From Dialister hominis (lineage in GTDB: Bacteria > Bacillota > Negativicutes > Veillonellales > Dialisteraceae), in contig NZ_AP019697.1 in the NCBI RefSeq assembly GCF_007164725.1, positions 471,001 to 535,000 of the forward strand: a stretch of DNA of 64,000 nt. Direction: 5' to 3'. The translations under genes were made by a program, and so were the position numbers. Of this stretch, positions 10,377 to 18,378 are shown piece by piece (positions within the stretch are counted from its first letter, which is position 1; every line of letters starts with the position of its first letter). The notes under the pieces are model-generated. The model ran no database searches. It was not told where the DNA came from and was given only the letters and a program-made list of their open reading frames with translations.

Positions 10377-11249
10377 ATGGAAGAGAAAATCACTGACTCT
10401 ACAGCGGTGTATTTTCTGAAGCGCATGATCAATCGTTTCAATGACGATAATGTCACAGCGCTGGCGGCAGAAAGTACATACTACTTCATACTGGGACTGA
10501 TTCCTTTCATGATCTTCTTCGTGAACGCCATGCTTTTCTTCGCGGCACCGCAGGTCGACCTTATTACAAAGGCAGTCCATTACTTACCTCAGCAGGTCGC
10601 TGTCACGCTGCAGGCCAACATCAACCGTATCCTGCAGGCAAGAAGCTCCATCTGGCTGGTTGTCGGTCTTGCTACCGCCTTGTGGACAGCCTCCCAGGGG
10701 GTCACGACGCTGATCCGGTCCATGGACTGCGCCTTCTATGGAGACAGGGACAAGCAGTCTTATATCAAAGTCAAAATCAAGTCACTCATCTTCACGATGC
10801 TCATCTCATTTGCGATGATCCTTTCCCTTGGTCTTATCGTTTTCGGAAACGCAGTCGTCTATGCGATTGCCTACTACTTCAATGTGGCGGATGTATTTCT
10901 TGAAATGTGGACGATGGCCAAGTTCGGCATCCCGTTCGTAATCTTCACCTTTTCTCTGGCAGGCTTCTATCAGTTCGCGCCGGCAGGAAGGAGAAGCGAG
11001 TGGAAACGCATCATTGCGGCATCCTTCATCGTGACAGTCGTACTCTTGGGACTGACAGCCGCTTACGGGTACTACATCCTTCATGTATCATCCATGGGCA
11101 TCACGTACGGCTCCCTGATCGGCTTGATCGTCCTCTTCATCTGGTTCCACCTGACAGCCATGACAATCATCACAGGCGGTGAATTCATCATGGCATGGGA
11201 TGAAACAGCAAGACGACATGATCTGGACGAAATCATAAAAAGTGAATAA
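10377..11249 (+). CDS. YihY/BrkB-family inner membrane protein
   Basis: 290 residues with six or so hydrophobic segments, a cytoplasmic N-terminal helix containing NDDNVTALAAESTYYFILGL (the typical family signature with Ala/Glu before the first span), and a final segment GEFIMAWDETARR. The family (once misnamed ribonuclease BN) is of unsettled function, possibly transport or an envelope role. AAGGAG precedes the ATG by 7 bases. The gene stands alone and converges with the esterase remnant. Confidence 0.88.
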   Translation: MEEKITDSTAVYFLKRMINRFNDDNVTALAAESTYYFILGLIPFMIFFVNAMLFFAAPQVDLITKAVHYLPQQVAVTLQANINRILQARSSIWLVVGLATALWTASQGVTTLIRSMDCAFYGDRDKQSYIKVKIKSLIFTMLISFAMILSLGLIVFGNAVVYAIAYYFNVADVFLEMWTMAKFGIPFVIFTFSLAGFYQFAPAGRRSEWKRIIAASFIVTVVLLGLTAAYGYYILHVSSMGITYGSLIGLIVLFIWFHLTAMTIITGGEFIMAWDETARRHDLDEIIKSE

Positions 11250-11261
11250 AAAATGGCAGTA

Positions 11262-11296
11262 AAAAAGATGTGATCGAAACCGGTCACATCTTTTTC
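11262..11296. terminator. Bidirectional terminator between the YihY gene and the esterase pseudogene
   Basis: AAAAAGATGTGA / TCACATCTTTTT stem with a 10-base loop and A and T runs on the two sides. A closely similar hairpin lies behind the second esterase copy (13886-13924), part of the tandem duplication. Confidence 0.88.
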
Positions 11297-11312
11297 GTTT
11301 CTATCATGGAAA

Positions 11313-12316
11313 TCAGGGTTTCATGTTCAGGTTGATGAAGCTCTGCATTTCTTCAAAGGCATCGACACTGTCCTGTATCTCAGGGACGCAGAAGGGGAAG
11401 TCGTGGGACATGTAGGGATAGACGGTGAGCGTCACTTTGACATCGTCAGAAGCGGCTTTCTCAGCAAGCTTCATGCCTTCATCCAGAAATACTTCGTATC
11501 CGCCGGTCTGGATCAGCATGGGAGGAAGGCCCGTGAGATCGCCGTAAAGAGGGGACAGGTAAGGGTCATCCAGCTTTGCGCCTTTGGCGTAGGATGGATG
11601 ATTGATTTCGTAGAACATGTTTGGATTGATTTCGCCAAGGATCAGATCTTTTTTCACGCTGCCCTGTCTCGATGGAGAAATCGTTTCCATCGTCGTCCAC
11701 GGGGAGTCAAGGATAAGGAGTCCGGGCTGGGGAAGCTTTTCATCCTTCAGCTTCAGCGAAAGAGCCAGGGCAAGGTTTCCTCCGGCAGAATCGCCAAAGA
11801 CGATGATGCTCTTGGGATCGCAGCCGCCTTTGAGGAGTGACTGATACGCCGTGAAGGCATCATCCAGTGCAGCCGGATACGGATACCTCGGCGCAATCCG
11901 GTAGTCTACCATGTAGGTGTCCCTCGCATTGGAAAGGACAGACTGACGCATGCGATCCTTCTGTATTCAGCATGGAGGGGCGTGGTGTATCCGCCGCCAT
12001 GAAGCTGGAGAACGGTCCTGTTCGGCGAGCCCTTGGGATTCACCAGTTTTTCCATGTAGAAACTGCCCATATCAAATCTTGTGTAGGTCCAGTCATCCGG
12101 TACTTCAAAGGGATGGCTGACAGGCTTTGCATCCTTGGCAGGGTGGAAGCTGGCATACATTTCCTTATAGATATAGGCCTGATTGGAAGCATTGTCCATC
12201 TGAAGGCCCGATTCAGGCAGCGACCAGGCAGGCGCGGCAGAAGCGGAGAAGCTTCCTGTGAAAAGGGCAAAGCCCATAATGCCGGCAGCGGCAAGACGTG
12301 AAAGTTTCCTGTTCAT
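11313..12316 (-). pseudogene. Exported HSL-family esterase, frameshifted copy
   Basis: The 5' part (12316 to about 11960) encodes a signal peptide and the oxyanion-hole LQLHGGGYTTP; the 3' part, in another frame from 11951, encodes VFGDSAGGNLA (nucleophile Ser) and SHDF (His). Alignment with the intact paralog at 13940-14941 shows 32 bases where it has 33 between the codons for LHAEYR and RQSVLSNARD, so one base has been lost near 11952-11960. The ribosome binding site at 12321-12326 is intact, but the ISL3 element sits between it and the predicted promoter. An error in the sequence could mimic the frameshift, though the insertion supports real decay. Confidence 0.85.
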
Positions 12317-12339
12317 AAAATCCTCCTTGACCTGCTTTT

Positions 12340-12347
12340 ATAATTTG
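12340..12347. repeat. Left target site duplication of the ISL3 element
   Basis: ATAATTTG, repeated exactly at 13810-13817 on the other side of the element. Confidence 0.9.
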
Positions 12348-13809
12348 GGTTCTTCACGCTTTTTTGTGGGATAAAAATAATAACATATAAAATTGGCATT
12401 GAAAAAGAGCATTATCTACTCCAAAATGTAAGTTGCCTAAAACTACGCACGGAGGTCGAATAATGCTCTTTTATTACCATAATGAAATCACTTTTAATTG
12501 TCAATATTATCGCACAGAAAATATCACTAACCATCCAAATCCTCATTGCCATACCCGAGTTACCAGTCTACGGACTGCCAGAGATTTTTTTTGTCCGCAC
12601 TGTCACTCCCGTATGCATAGTTATGGGGCTTTTTCTGTACTCATCAAGGATTTTCCAGATCTTCCTAAGCAAAAGAAGTATATAGAGTTCTCGGGGCACA
12701 GATTTTGCTGCACATCCTGCGGGGAGACCATAACGGAAGATATCCCCTGCCAATGCCCTTTCACACGCGTTACTTGGGATATGGCCTTGTGGATTATCCA
12801 TCTGCTTAAGTGTCATACATCCATTTCTGCCATTTCGGCCATGCTCTCTGTACATTGGAGTACCATACAGAAAATACAAAAGCATATCATGGATAAGGCG
12901 TTGGCTGCCTTTGAAACCTGCCTGAAGAAAAGTAACTATCGCCCACGGTATTTAGCCGTAGATGAGTTCGCTATCCATAAGGGCCATCGCTATGCCACCT
13001 GCGTTATGGATTTGGAAACGGGATTCATCTTGTGGGCCGGCCTGGGTCGCTCCATGGCAGATTTTGAGCACTTCTTTAAGAGCATTGGCCTTTCGCTTCT
13101 TTCCAGGCTAAAAGCGGTGGCCATGGATATGAACGCATCCTTTAACAGGCTGTTCCAGAAATATTGTCCGAAGGTCCCCATCGTTTATGACCGGTACCAT
13201 ATGCAGGCACAGTTTGGGCGTGATGTTATGGGAGCCGTGCGCCTGGAGGAAGCACAAAAGCATAGGCAGGAAGCAGAAGCATTAAAGAAATATACGAAAG
13301 AAACTAATAATCCAGAGCTCCAGAAGATGGCCAGGGAAAAGAGCCATGAAGAAAGGAAGCTTTATACCGAATTAAAGAAATCCCGATGGATACTGTTAAA
13401 GAAGGACGACCACCTGAATGAAAGGCAGAAAACTCATCTGTTGGATATCCTGAGCGAGCATAGGGATTTGGCGATTTGTTATGCCATGAAGAAGGAGATG
13501 ACTCGTATGTTCACATTGACTGACTATGAAGAAGCTCTCGCCGGATGGACAAAATGGATTCAGGCTGGACTGGAGAGCGGGATTCCTGCATTGGTGAAAT
13601 TTGCCCGGCAAAAGCAGAAGCGAATCAAGGGACTGGCTGCTCATGCCCTGTATCCTATCAATACGGGGAAGCTTGAAGGATTCAATAATAAGATCAAGGT
13701 ACTAAAAAGAATCGGATATGGGTACCGAAACATGGATTATTTCTTTACCCTTATCCGATTCCATTCTTTACCTAAAAATTATTCATCCCCCAAATTTCCG
13801 TGAAGAGCC
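12348..13809 (+). mobile_element. ISL3-family insertion sequence, complete, 1462 bp
   Basis: The left end starts GGTTCTTCACG and the right end, read inward on the minus strand, starts GGCTCTTCACGG; after a short divergent stretch both continue with TTTGnGGGAT. These imperfect inverted repeats are directly flanked by the 8-bp direct repeat ATAATTTG (12340-12347 and 13810-13817), the duplication size typical of ISL3. One transposase gene fills the element. Its base composition is more AT-rich than the flanking genes, consistent with transfer. The intact duplication and open transposase suggest a recent insertion. Confidence 0.92.
12463..13803 (+). CDS. ISL3-family transposase
   Basis: 446 residues from the ATG at 12463, which has GGAGG nine bases upstream; an in-frame ATG at 12433 lacks such a site. 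N-terminal zinc-binding region with paired cysteines (FFCPHCHSRM, CCTSCGETI), then helix-turn-helix (SAISAMLSVHWSTIQKIQK), then the DDE catalytic core: Asp in YLAVDEFAIHKG, Asp in AVAMDMNASF, and Glu in NTGKLEGFNNKIK. The length matches the family and the frame is intact, so the enzyme is probably active. Confidence 0.96.
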   Translation: MLFYYHNEITFNCQYYRTENITNHPNPHCHTRVTSLRTARDFFCPHCHSRMHSYGAFSVLIKDFPDLPKQKKYIEFSGHRFCCTSCGETITEDIPCQCPFTRVTWDMALWIIHLLKCHTSISAISAMLSVHWSTIQKIQKHIMDKALAAFETCLKKSNYRPRYLAVDEFAIHKGHRYATCVMDLETGFILWAGLGRSMADFEHFFKSIGLSLLSRLKAVAMDMNASFNRLFQKYCPKVPIVYDRYHMQAQFGRDVMGAVRLEEAQKHRQEAEALKKYTKETNNPELQKMAREKSHEERKLYTELKKSRWILLKKDDHLNERQKTHLLDILSEHRDLAICYAMKKEMTRMFTLTDYEEALAGWTKWIQAGLESGIPALVKFARQKQKRIKGLAAHALYPINTGKLEGFNNKIKVLKRIGYGYRNMDYFFTLIRFHSLPKNYSSPKFP

Positions 13810-13817
13810 ATAATTTG
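13810..13817. repeat. Right target site duplication of the ISL3 element
   Basis: ATAATTTG, identical to 12340-12347. Confidence 0.9.
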
Positions 13818-13822
13818 TATAT

Positions 13823-13853
13823 ATCATATCCCAAAAAGAGTCGCCTGTGTCAA
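13823..13853 (-). promoter_or_regulatory. Predicted esterase promoter cut off from its gene by the ISL3 element
   Basis: On the minus strand TTGACA (13848-13853) and TATGAT (13823-13828) are 19 bases apart, the same arrangement as the promoter of the intact esterase copy (14977-15007). The insertion point is 13 bases beyond the -10 box, that is, at the expected transcription start, so transcription would now run into the IS antisense to the transposase. Confidence 0.6.
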
Positions 13854-13885
13854 GGAATCAGATAAGGAATTAGAAAGAGGCAATG

Positions 13886-13924
13886 AAAAAAGATGTGACC
13901 GAAAATGAAGGGTCACATCTTTTG
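13886..13924 (-). terminator. Terminator of the intact esterase gene
   Basis: Perfect 10-bp stem AGATGTGACC / GGTCACATCT with a 10-base loop and a T run on the minus strand. Confidence 0.88.
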
Positions 13925-13939
13925 TTTCTGTGATGGGAA

Positions 13940-14941
13940 TCACGGTTTCATGTTCAGGTTGATGAAGTCACGGATTTCTGCAAAGGAATCGATGCTGTCC
14001 TGAAGCTCCGGCAGGCAGAGCGCAAAGTCATGCGACATGCCGGGATAGACAGTGAGCGTCACTTTGACATTGTCAGCAGCGGCTTTCTTCGCCAGCTTCA
14101 TGCCGTCATCAAGGAAAAGCTCATAGCCGCCTGCCTGAATCAGCATGGGCGGGAATCCTGTGAGATCGCCGTAAACAGGTGAGAGGTGCGGGTCGGAGAG
14201 ATTCATGCCTTTTGCATAGGTGGGGTGATTGATTTCGTGGAACATGCCCGGATTGATTTCACCCAGGACAAGATCCCTCTTCACGCTCTCCTTCCGGGAA
14301 GGGGATTCTGTCTCCAGCGTCATCCATGGCGAATCAAGGATGAGAAGCGCTGGCTGGGGAAGCTTTTCTTCCTTCAGCTTTGCGGAGAGGGCGAGTGCCA
14401 GATTGCCTCCGGCAGAGTCTCCGAAGACAATGATATTTTCCGGCTTGTATCCCTTCTTCAGCATGAACCGGTATGCAGTCATGGCATCATCAAGAGCGGC
14501 CGGATATGTATGTCTTGGCGCGAGCCGGTAGTTCACCATGTACGTATCGCGCGCGTTCGAAAGGACAGCCTGACGGACGCCCTGATTCCGGTACCCATTG
14601 TGAAGAGGACCTATATAGCCGCCTCCATGAAGCTGAAGGACGGTGCGGTTTCCTGAGCCTTCTGGGTTTGTCAGCTCTTCCAGGACAAGTCCGTCCTGAG
14701 AATATCTGGTGTAAGTCCATCCGTCCGGAGCTTCGAAGACAGCAGGCTTGGCAGAAGAGGCTGCAGGATGGAAGCGTCCGTACATTTCCTTGTAAATGTA
14801 GGCCTGCTTGGCAGTATTTTCCATCTGGACGCCCTCAGAGGGGAGCGTCCATGCCGGCGCAGCATAAGCGGGAAGGCTGCTGCCACAAAGGATCATTCCG
14901 AGAAGGCCTGCAGCAGCCAGGCGGAGAATTTTCTGATTCAT
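13940..14941 (-). CDS. Exported alpha/beta-hydrolase, HSL-type (family IV) esterase
   Basis: 333 residues. Signal peptide of about 27 residues ending AYAAP. The oxyanion-hole motif LQLHGGGYIGP, the nucleophile elbow VFGDSAGGNLALA, an Asp region after LLILDSPW, and the catalytic His in GMSHDF give the complete family IV carboxylesterase set. It should hydrolyse short acyl esters in the periplasm or outside the cell; the natural substrate is unknown. It is the intact member of a tandem duplication whose other copy (11313-12316) is broken. Its own predicted promoter and terminator flank it. Confidence 0.92.
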   Translation of the reverse strand: MNQKILRLAAAGLLGMILCGSSLPAYAAPAWTLPSEGVQMENTAKQAYIYKEMYGRFHPAASSAKPAVFEAPDGWTYTRYSQDGLVLEELTNPEGSGNRTVLQLHGGGYIGPLHNGYRNQGVRQAVLSNARDTYMVNYRLAPRHTYPAALDDAMTAYRFMLKKGYKPENIIVFGDSAGGNLALALSAKLKEEKLPQPALLILDSPWMTLETESPSRKESVKRDLVLGEINPGMFHEINHPTYAKGMNLSDPHLSPVYGDLTGFPPMLIQAGGYELFLDDGMKLAKKAAADNVKVTLTVYPGMSHDFALCLPELQDSIDSFAEIRDFINLNMKP

Positions 14942-14976
14942 GATAGTTTCCTTCTTTCTTCAAACTAACTGTAATT

Positions 14977-15007
14977 ATCATAGACCTTAGAGTCAGCTTG
15001 AAGTCAA
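14977..15007 (-). promoter_or_regulatory. Predicted promoter of the intact esterase gene
   Basis: Minus-strand TTGACT (15002-15007), 19-base spacer, TATGAT (14977-14982). The same boxes and spacing precede the duplicated copy, which supports the call although 19 bases is long. Confidence 0.55.
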
Positions 15008-15012
15008 GAAAA

Positions 15013-15972
15013 TTAAATGGATCTTGTCTCAGCGGCGGGAGCCATTTCCTCCTCTTCATCCTTTCCTGCACACCAGGAAGCGAAGAGGGATCCGGAAATG
15101 TTGTGCCATACGGAGAAGATAGCACCTGCGATGCCGCCGGCCGCCGTGAAGTACATGAGGGCAAGCGTGGAGGCAAGGCCGGAATTCTGCATGCCGACCT
15201 CGATCGACATCGCGCGTACCTGCGCTTTTGTCATGCCTGCTTTCTTAGCCGCAAGGTATCCGAGTGTCATGCCGCCAAGGTTGTGGAGGATGACGACGCA
15301 GAGGATGATGAGGCCGCTGTCAAGAATCGTACGGCCGGAAAGGGATACGACGCATCCTACGGTGAAGATGATGACGAGAGCAGAGAGCATCGGCGTGATC
15401 TTCGTGACTTTCGAGACGGCCTTCGGGAAGAAAATATTGAGAAGGACGCCTGAAAGAAGGGGCAGAAGCACCATTTCTATGATGGAAATCATCATGGATG
15501 TGAAGCTGATATCGACCCATGCGCCGGCGGTGACCCAGATCAGGAAGGGTGTCACGAAGGGGGCGAGGATCGTATTGACCATTGTCATGGAAACAGAGAG
15601 CGCTACATCGGCGCGTGCAATGTAGGAAATGACATTGGAAGCCGTGCCGCCCGGGCAGCATCCGACGAGGATGACGCCGATGGCAATCGCCGGCGGGAGA
15701 GCAAAGAGCTTAACGAGCGCGAAGGCAAGCGCCGGCATGAAGATGAACTGGAAGAGCGTGCCGAGAGCAATGTTCTTCGGATGATCGAAGACGTTCTTGA
15801 AGTCGCGGGGCGTAAGGCTCATGCCCATTCCGAACATGATGACACCTAGGAAAATAGGGATATAACGGGCAAAAGGCTTCATGAGGGAAGGCCATATGAT
15901 GCCGCATACGCCTGCAAGGATGACGCCGGCAGCCATGTACCTGGTGCAGAAATGAACGAGTTTTTCAAGCAT
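15013..15972 (-). CDS. BASS-family transporter, PanS-like (pantoate/ketopantoate uptake candidate)
   Basis: 319 residues with nine to ten hydrophobic segments and the family hallmarks GVIMFGMGMSLTPRDF near the N-terminus and GCCPGGTASNVISYIARADVALS in the middle (the crossover region of bile acid:sodium symporters). It is the last gene of panC-panD-BASS on the minus strand, 36 bases after panD. Salmonella PanS, of the same family, imports ketopantoate and pantoate, so uptake of a pantothenate precursor is the natural inference from context. Substrate assignment by sequence alone is not safe within BASS. The final 20 residues are acidic and cytoplasmic. Confidence 0.85.
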   Translation of the reverse strand: MLEKLVHFCTRYMAAGVILAGVCGIIWPSLMKPFARYIPIFLGVIMFGMGMSLTPRDFKNVFDHPKNIALGTLFQFIFMPALAFALVKLFALPPAIAIGVILVGCCPGGTASNVISYIARADVALSVSMTMVNTILAPFVTPFLIWVTAGAWVDISFTSMMISIIEMVLLPLLSGVLLNIFFPKAVSKVTKITPMLSALVIIFTVGCVVSLSGRTILDSGLIILCVVILHNLGGMTLGYLAAKKAGMTKAQVRAMSIEVGMQNSGLASTLALMYFTAAGGIAGAIFSVWHNISGSLFASWCAGKDEEEEMAPAAETRSI

Positions 15973-16008
15973 GGAATCACTCCTTTACGGGGAAAACAGA
16001 AAAAGGAA

Positions 16009-16392
16009 TCAGACGGTTTCTCTTTCCTTTTCCGTGCCTCTTTCGCGAAGGATATGATTTTCGCCATCGACCATGACGACTTTCGGGACAAAGCCTCTGG
16101 CTTCTTTTTCATCCATGCCGGCATAAGCGATGATGATGACGATATCGCCGACGGCAGCCATGCGTGCCGCAGCACCGTTCAGGCAGATGACGCCGCTTCC
16201 TCTTTTTCCGGCAATGGTATACGTCTCAAGGCGCGCGCCGTTATTGTTGTTGCAGATCTGCACGCGTTCGCCGGGAAGGATGCCTGCAGCATCGAGAAGG
16301 TCAGCATCGATCGTGATGCTTCCCATGTATTCAAGATTGGCTTCCGTGACGGTTGCGCGGTGGATTTTTCCATGCATCATTGTATAAGTCAT
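16009..16392 (-). CDS. panD: Aspartate 1-decarboxylase proenzyme
   Basis: 127 residues, the usual length. The self-cleavage site is Gly24-Ser25 in EYMGSITID, which yields the pyruvoyl group; [14 protein letters not shown], and [11 protein letters not shown] with [16 protein letters not shown] further on, are typical. It makes beta-alanine for pantothenate synthesis. The ATG overlaps the last base of the panC stop codon (position 16392), so translation is coupled to panC. Followed 36 bases later by the BASS transporter. Confidence 0.97.
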   Translation of the reverse strand: MTYTMMHGKIHRATVTEANLEYMGSITIDADLLDAAGILPGERVQICNNNNGARLETYTIAGKRGSGVICLNGAAARMAAVGDIVIIIAYAGMDEKEARGFVPKVVMVDGENHILRERGTEKERETV

Positions 16393-17249
16393 TATTCTGC
16401 CTCCAGGATTACGTTATCGATGAGTCTTGTCTTGCCGAAGCGGACAGCGACAGCAAGGAGGGCATTTCCTTCAATCGTTTCAGGAAGCTCTGCAAGGCCG
16501 GGCATTTCATACATTTCCACGTAATTGATGTCGCTCATCGGCTCTTCTTCGATTTCATTTTTAACGATAGTCAGGAGGGCATCCTTGTTTCTTTCGCCCT
16601 TCTGGAAAGCTTCTTTGGCGTGGGCAAGGCTTCTTGAAAGGACGAGAGCTGCCTTTCTTTCTTCCTGCGAGAGGTAAACGTTCCTGGAGCTCTTGGCAAG
16701 GCCGTCTTCCTCGCGTACGATCGGCATCAGGCGGAGTTCCACATTCATGAAAAGATCTTTGACCATGCGCTGGAGGACCTGTGTCTGCTGCGCATCCTTG
16801 AGGCCGTAGTAAGCGCGGTCGCATTCGGTCAGGTTGAAGAACTTGGCGCAGACCGTTGCGACGCCCCTGAAATGGATCGGGCGCGTGCGGCCGCAGAGGA
16901 TCATCGTCACGTGGCCGGTGACTTCGACCCAGGTCATCTCTTCGTGCGGATACATGGCAGAAGGAGCCGGTGCAAAAAGAAGGTCGGCTCCGCATGCTTC
17001 AGCAAGCGCACTGTCCTTTTCAAGCCTCCTGGGGTAGGCGTCATAGTCTTCATTCGGGCCGAACTGGGTCGGATTGACGAAGACGGTCGTGATGACGATG
17101 TCGTTTTCCTTTCTGGCGGCACGGATGAGGGAAGCGTGTCCCTCATGGAGAGCGCCCATGGTCGTTACGAGTCCGATGGATTTTCCTTCTTTTTTACAGC
17201 GGCGGACGAAATCTTTCAGTTCGCCAATTTCATGGCAGATAATCATCAT
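16392..17249 (-). CDS. panC: Pantothenate synthetase (pantoate--beta-alanine ligase)
   Basis: 285 residues from the ATG at 17249, preceded by GGAAAGGA; the frame is open further upstream but that extension has no family similarity. ATP-binding motifs [14 protein letters not shown] and the KMSKS-like KSSRNVYLS are present, with pantoate-binding [19 protein letters not shown] between. It joins pantoate and beta-alanine with ATP. First gene of panC-panD-BASS; panB and panE are not in the window. Its only visible promoter lies about 360 bases upstream, behind two terminators, suggesting control by attenuation. Confidence 0.96.
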   Translation of the reverse strand: MMIICHEIGELKDFVRRCKKEGKSIGLVTTMGALHEGHASLIRAARKENDIVITTVFVNPTQFGPNEDYDAYPRRLEKDSALAEACGADLLFAPAPSAMYPHEEMTWVEVTGHVTMILCGRTRPIHFRGVATVCAKFFNLTECDRAYYGLKDAQQTQVLQRMVKDLFMNVELRLMPIVREEDGLAKSSRNVYLSQEERKAALVLSRSLAHAKEAFQKGERNKDALLTIVKNEIEEEPMSDINYVEMYEMPGLAELPETIEGNALLAVAVRFGKTRLIDNVILEAE

Positions 17250-17304
17250 TACAGCATCCTTTCCGGAGAAACTCCTGAAGGCTTTTCTGCAACGAGCGGG
17301 AACG

Positions 17305-17334
17305 AAAAAGAGCGCATTCCAAAACAGAATGCGC
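17305..17334 (-). terminator. Terminator in the panC leader, proximal
   Basis: Perfect 8-bp stem GCGCATTC / GAATGCGC (17312-17319 with 17327-17334), followed on the minus strand by TC and TTTTT. It ends 56 bases before the panC start. Confidence 0.8.
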
Positions 17335-17362
17335 CCTAAATGGGGATCAGGATATGGGAAAT

Positions 17363-17386
17363 AAAAAAGCATTCCCCGAAGGATGC
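17363..17386 (-). terminator. Terminator in the panC leader, distal
   Basis: Minus strand GCATCC-TTCGGG-GAATGC hairpin (six pairs, one G-T wobble) followed by six Ts at 17368-17363. Only 29 bases separate it from the second terminator. Confidence 0.7.
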
Positions 17387-17603
17387 CAGCTATTCTGAAC
17401 TATGCATTCGTCTCGGTCATTACAATCCAAGCGATATGAATTTTAAGCAAGGCACGCGCGGATCTCTTGTTTCCATGCTCCGCTATGATTCAGCTGATAT
17501 CATGCGGGTGGAAATTTCCAGTTCCATAAGCGCTGGTCATTCTTTCCTTTCATAAGACTCTGTAAAGATGCCCTTGAATGGAGGTGCATGGCCCATGTCT
17601 TTC
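17363..17603 (-). ncRNA. Candidate structured leader RNA (or independent RNA) upstream of panC
   Basis: A minus-strand transcript from the promoter at 17610-17638 would run about 240 bases without a plausible gene to a terminator. Nested complementary segments are 17386-17390 with 17532-17536, 17397-17401 with 17520-17524, 17404-17407 with 17502-17505, 17433-17437 with 17497-17501, 17438-17441 with 17488-17491, and 17458-17462 with 17479-17483, giving one long irregular hairpin. CCCGAA (17375-17380) can also pair with TTCGGG near the 5' end (17601-17606). It could be a pantothenate-operon leader (the known pan RNA motif also precedes panB/panC) or a 6S-like RNA. The short stems could arise partly by chance. 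Confidence 0.4.
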
Positions 17604-17609
17604 GGGAAA

Positions 17610-17638
17610 AGGATACCCCATGAGGAATGACTTGTCAA
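17610..17638 (-). promoter_or_regulatory. Predicted promoter for the panC leader
   Basis: Minus-strand TTGACA (17633-17638), exactly 17 bases, TATCCT (17610-17615). It is the only good promoter on this strand ahead of panC. Confidence 0.65.
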
Positions 17639-17653
17639 GGTCAAAAAAGCAAT

Positions 17654-17680
17654 TTGACAAATTGGGAGATGCATTATAAA
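17654..17680 (+). promoter_or_regulatory. Possible promoter of the outer-membrane barrel gene
   Basis: TTGACA at 17654-17659 and TATAAA at 17675-17680, spacer 15, short of ideal. It lies back to back with the minus-strand promoter at 17610-17638. An alternative -10 TATAAT at 17741-17746 lies inside the palindrome. Confidence 0.45.
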
Positions 17681-17716
17681 ATAAAGTCCTTGAATTCAAA
17701 AATATGCCATTTTCCA

Positions 17717-17750
17717 ATTTATTATATACTACAGATAGTATATAATAAAT
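17717..17750. repeat. Perfect 15-bp inverted repeat upstream of the barrel gene
   Basis: Arms ATTTATTATATACTA and TAGTATATAATAAAT with a 4-base spacer (17732-17735). All positions are A-T except one C/G pair per arm. It lies 37 bases before the start codon, so it is either an operator or an mRNA hairpin in the leader. No T run follows, so it is not a terminator. Confidence 0.8.
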
Positions 17751-17786
17751 GTATAAAGGAAAACCTAGGCGGAAGGAGGAGTCCTC

Positions 17787-18308
17787 ATGAAGAAATTGGC
17801 AATTACAGCGGCAGCAGTGCTGGCAGCGGTATTCCTTGGGACAGGCACAGCGCATGCCCTTGTACCAGGCGTAGATATCATGGACACGGAAGTCGGCTAT
17901 GGCTACAATGCAGCCAAAGACGGCATCCATAGTGCTCATATTGAAATCAAACCGATCTCGAAAGTAGTCGTGGGCGCGGAATACCGGCACTGGAACCATG
18001 CAGGCAATGAAACGGATGTGTATGCGAAGTACAAAATCGGCCACCTCTATATCGGCGCAGGCAACAGAAACTATTATGACAGAGATGCAAAGCTTTTCGG
18101 ACTTGTTGAAGGACGCGCAAACGTCTTAGGACCAGTCGATGCTTATGCAGGCCTCAAAGTATCCAGCGAAGAACGCGAATACAAAGCAGGACTCCAGCTC
18201 GATCTCGTACCGACATCGTTTGATGTGGATGTCAACTACACCTACTATGACAGAGATGATGTCAAGAACGAAGGCGGCCTTGGCGTCGGCCTCAACTATC
18301 ACTTCTAA
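17787..18308 (+). CDS. Small outer-membrane beta-barrel protein (porin-like), exported
   Basis: 173 residues. Signal peptide MKKLAITAAAVLAAVFLG with cleavage near AHA-LVPG. The mature part is a run of alternating amphipathic strands with aromatic girdle residues (VVGAEYRHWNH, LYIGAGNRNYYDRD, VDVNYTYYDRDD) and ends in Phe (GLNYHF), the usual outer-membrane insertion signal. About 150 mature residues suit an eight-strand barrel. It resembles YfaZ-type or other small barrels, but I cannot name it. GGAAGGAGG precedes the ATG. It supports a diderm cell envelope. Confidence 0.85.
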   Translation: MKKLAITAAAVLAAVFLGTGTAHALVPGVDIMDTEVGYGYNAAKDGIHSAHIEIKPISKVVVGAEYRHWNHAGNETDVYAKYKIGHLYIGAGNRNYYDRDAKLFGLVEGRANVLGPVDAYAGLKVSSEEREYKAGLQLDLVPTSFDVDVNYTYYDRDDVKNEGGLGVGLNYHF

Positions 18309-18315
18309 GAGCCAT

Positions 18316-18358
18316 AAAAAAAAGACTGCATGCAGCAGATTGCGTGCAGTCTTTTTTT
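18316..18358. terminator. Bidirectional terminator between the barrel gene and the amidase gene
   Basis: AAAAAAAGACTGCA / TGCAGTCTTTTTTT stem with a 14-base loop between convergent genes. Confidence 0.9.
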
Positions 18359-18378
18359 ATTTTTTTATATAGCGGAAA

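Noticed and set aside
17340..17555. 71-codon frame on the plus strand beside panC
   Set aside because: No ribosome binding site and it covers the proposed minus-strand leader RNA and its terminator; no similarity recognised.
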